A model generated the notes under the pieces. It saw nothing but the letters and a program-made list of their open reading frames with translations, did not search any database and was not told the origin of the DNA. The position numbers were made by a program, and so were the translations under genes. A stretch of 64,000 bases of DNA, from the NCBI RefSeq assembly GCF_018881965.1, contig NZ_JACVPI010000001.1:1556018-1620017 (forward strand), given 5' to 3'. Below are positions 63,901 to 64,000 of this stretch, one piece after another (the stretch's first letter is position 1; every line of letters begins with the position of its first letter). This stretch comes from Polynucleobacter sp. JS-Polo-80-F4 (GTDB lineage: Bacteria > Pseudomonadota > Gammaproteobacteria > Burkholderiales > Burkholderiaceae).

Positions 63901-64000
63901 CAGCCTCTCCGATGGCGCTGTTGGGAGATGCTTTTGCCAAAAACACCATATGAAAGGGCAATTGCAATCAGGGATATGCCAAGTAGCAATAAGGCCAGTG
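63900..64000 (-). CDS. ABC transporter permease, C-terminal end (5' part outside window)
   Basis: The minus strand entering from the right edge reads LALLLLGISLIAIALSYGVF, a final membrane helix, then a basic end (GKSISQQRHRRG) and a TGA at 63902-63900 that overlaps the ATG of the ATPase gene. The basic cytosolic end and position fit the ModB-type permease of the same transporter. Only 33 residues are visible. Confidence 0.75.
   Translation of the reverse strand, partial: LALLLLGISLIAIALSYGVFGKSISQQRHRRG

Noticed and set aside
1-64000. CRISPR arrays, tRNA/rRNA genes, insertion sequences, prophage or defence islands
   Set aside because: No regularly spaced repeats, transposase or integrase motifs, or tRNA-like cloverleaf sequences were noticed. 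All gaps are under 300 bases and the genes are mostly core metabolism.

Overview
The window looks like chromosomal DNA of a betaproteobacterium of the order Burkholderiales. From memory the gene content and moderate GC fit a small freshwater genome such as Polynucleobacter, but no database search was possible. The pointers are: a homodimeric pyruvate dehydrogenase operon whose E3 carries its own lipoyl domain; a phasin (polyhydroxybutyrate storage); many Bug/TctC receptors; an entericidin-type lipoprotein between leuC and leuD; and the order mdh / gntR / sdhCDABE / gltA / leuCDB / asd / fimV-like / truA / trpFBA / accD / folC / SPOR / cvpA / purF / metZ. I saw no rRNA, tRNA, insertion sequence, prophage or CRISPR array. 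Coding density is very high and no gap between genes exceeds 300 bases.

Layout. 1-2912 (minus): a FixJ-type response regulator (cut by the window edge) and a PAS sensor kinase, divergent from aceE-aceF-lpdA (3117-9224). 9301-9675 (minus): a small Cys-rich unknown protein. 9785-16094 (plus): a catabolic cluster with four orphan Bug receptors, two RraA/HMG-CHA-aldolase-like proteins and a LigJ-like amidohydrolase, ended by a strong terminator. 16182-18955: phasin, EamA permease, PBP7-type endopeptidase. 18965-30796 (minus): IclR regulator; pyrD-bpt-aat-nudix-pabBC and ppiA; then a thioredoxin-fold isomerase, rarA, DUF3429, 3-hydroxyacyl-CoA dehydrogenase, GST and an aminotransferase. 30880-32867 (plus): yaaA and a DUF2863 gene. 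32937-34311 (minus): an MliC-like protein and mdh, divergent from a GntR/UTRA regulator. 35385-56461 (plus): TCA cycle, leucine, aspartate-family, tryptophan, fatty-acid, folate, purine and methionine biosynthesis genes, followed by a methyltransferase (56484-57101).

The most unusual part is 57127-62721. It holds a Crp/Fnr regulator, a HiPIP, a periplasmic rhodanese, and then a compact operon: two half-size YeeE/YedE transporters, a secreted 77-residue protein with four NPCGP units, a His-rich protein of unknown function, an exported two-domain rhodanese, an ArsR repressor whose C37/C103 pair matches the persulfide sensors SqrR/BigR, and a YgaP-like membrane protein with a Cys-rich tail. I read it as a module for import and handling of thiosulfate or sulfane sulfur. 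It has a persulfide-responsive repressor and possibly Fnr-type control, because a 9/10 FNR-like box lies upstream. The window ends in an ABC transporter of molybdate/sulfate type (minus strand, permease cut by the edge).

Regulatory DNA that can be read directly includes a 31-bp dyad in front of aceE, a perfect 14-bp palindrome overlapping the gntR -10 and abutting the mdh -35, paired inverted repeats ahead of the IclR gene, and several bidirectional hairpin terminators. Two repeat oddities stand out: a 135-bp stretch of aceF duplicated at 134/135 identity, and an 11-bp tandem repeat that runs through the pyrD stop codon.
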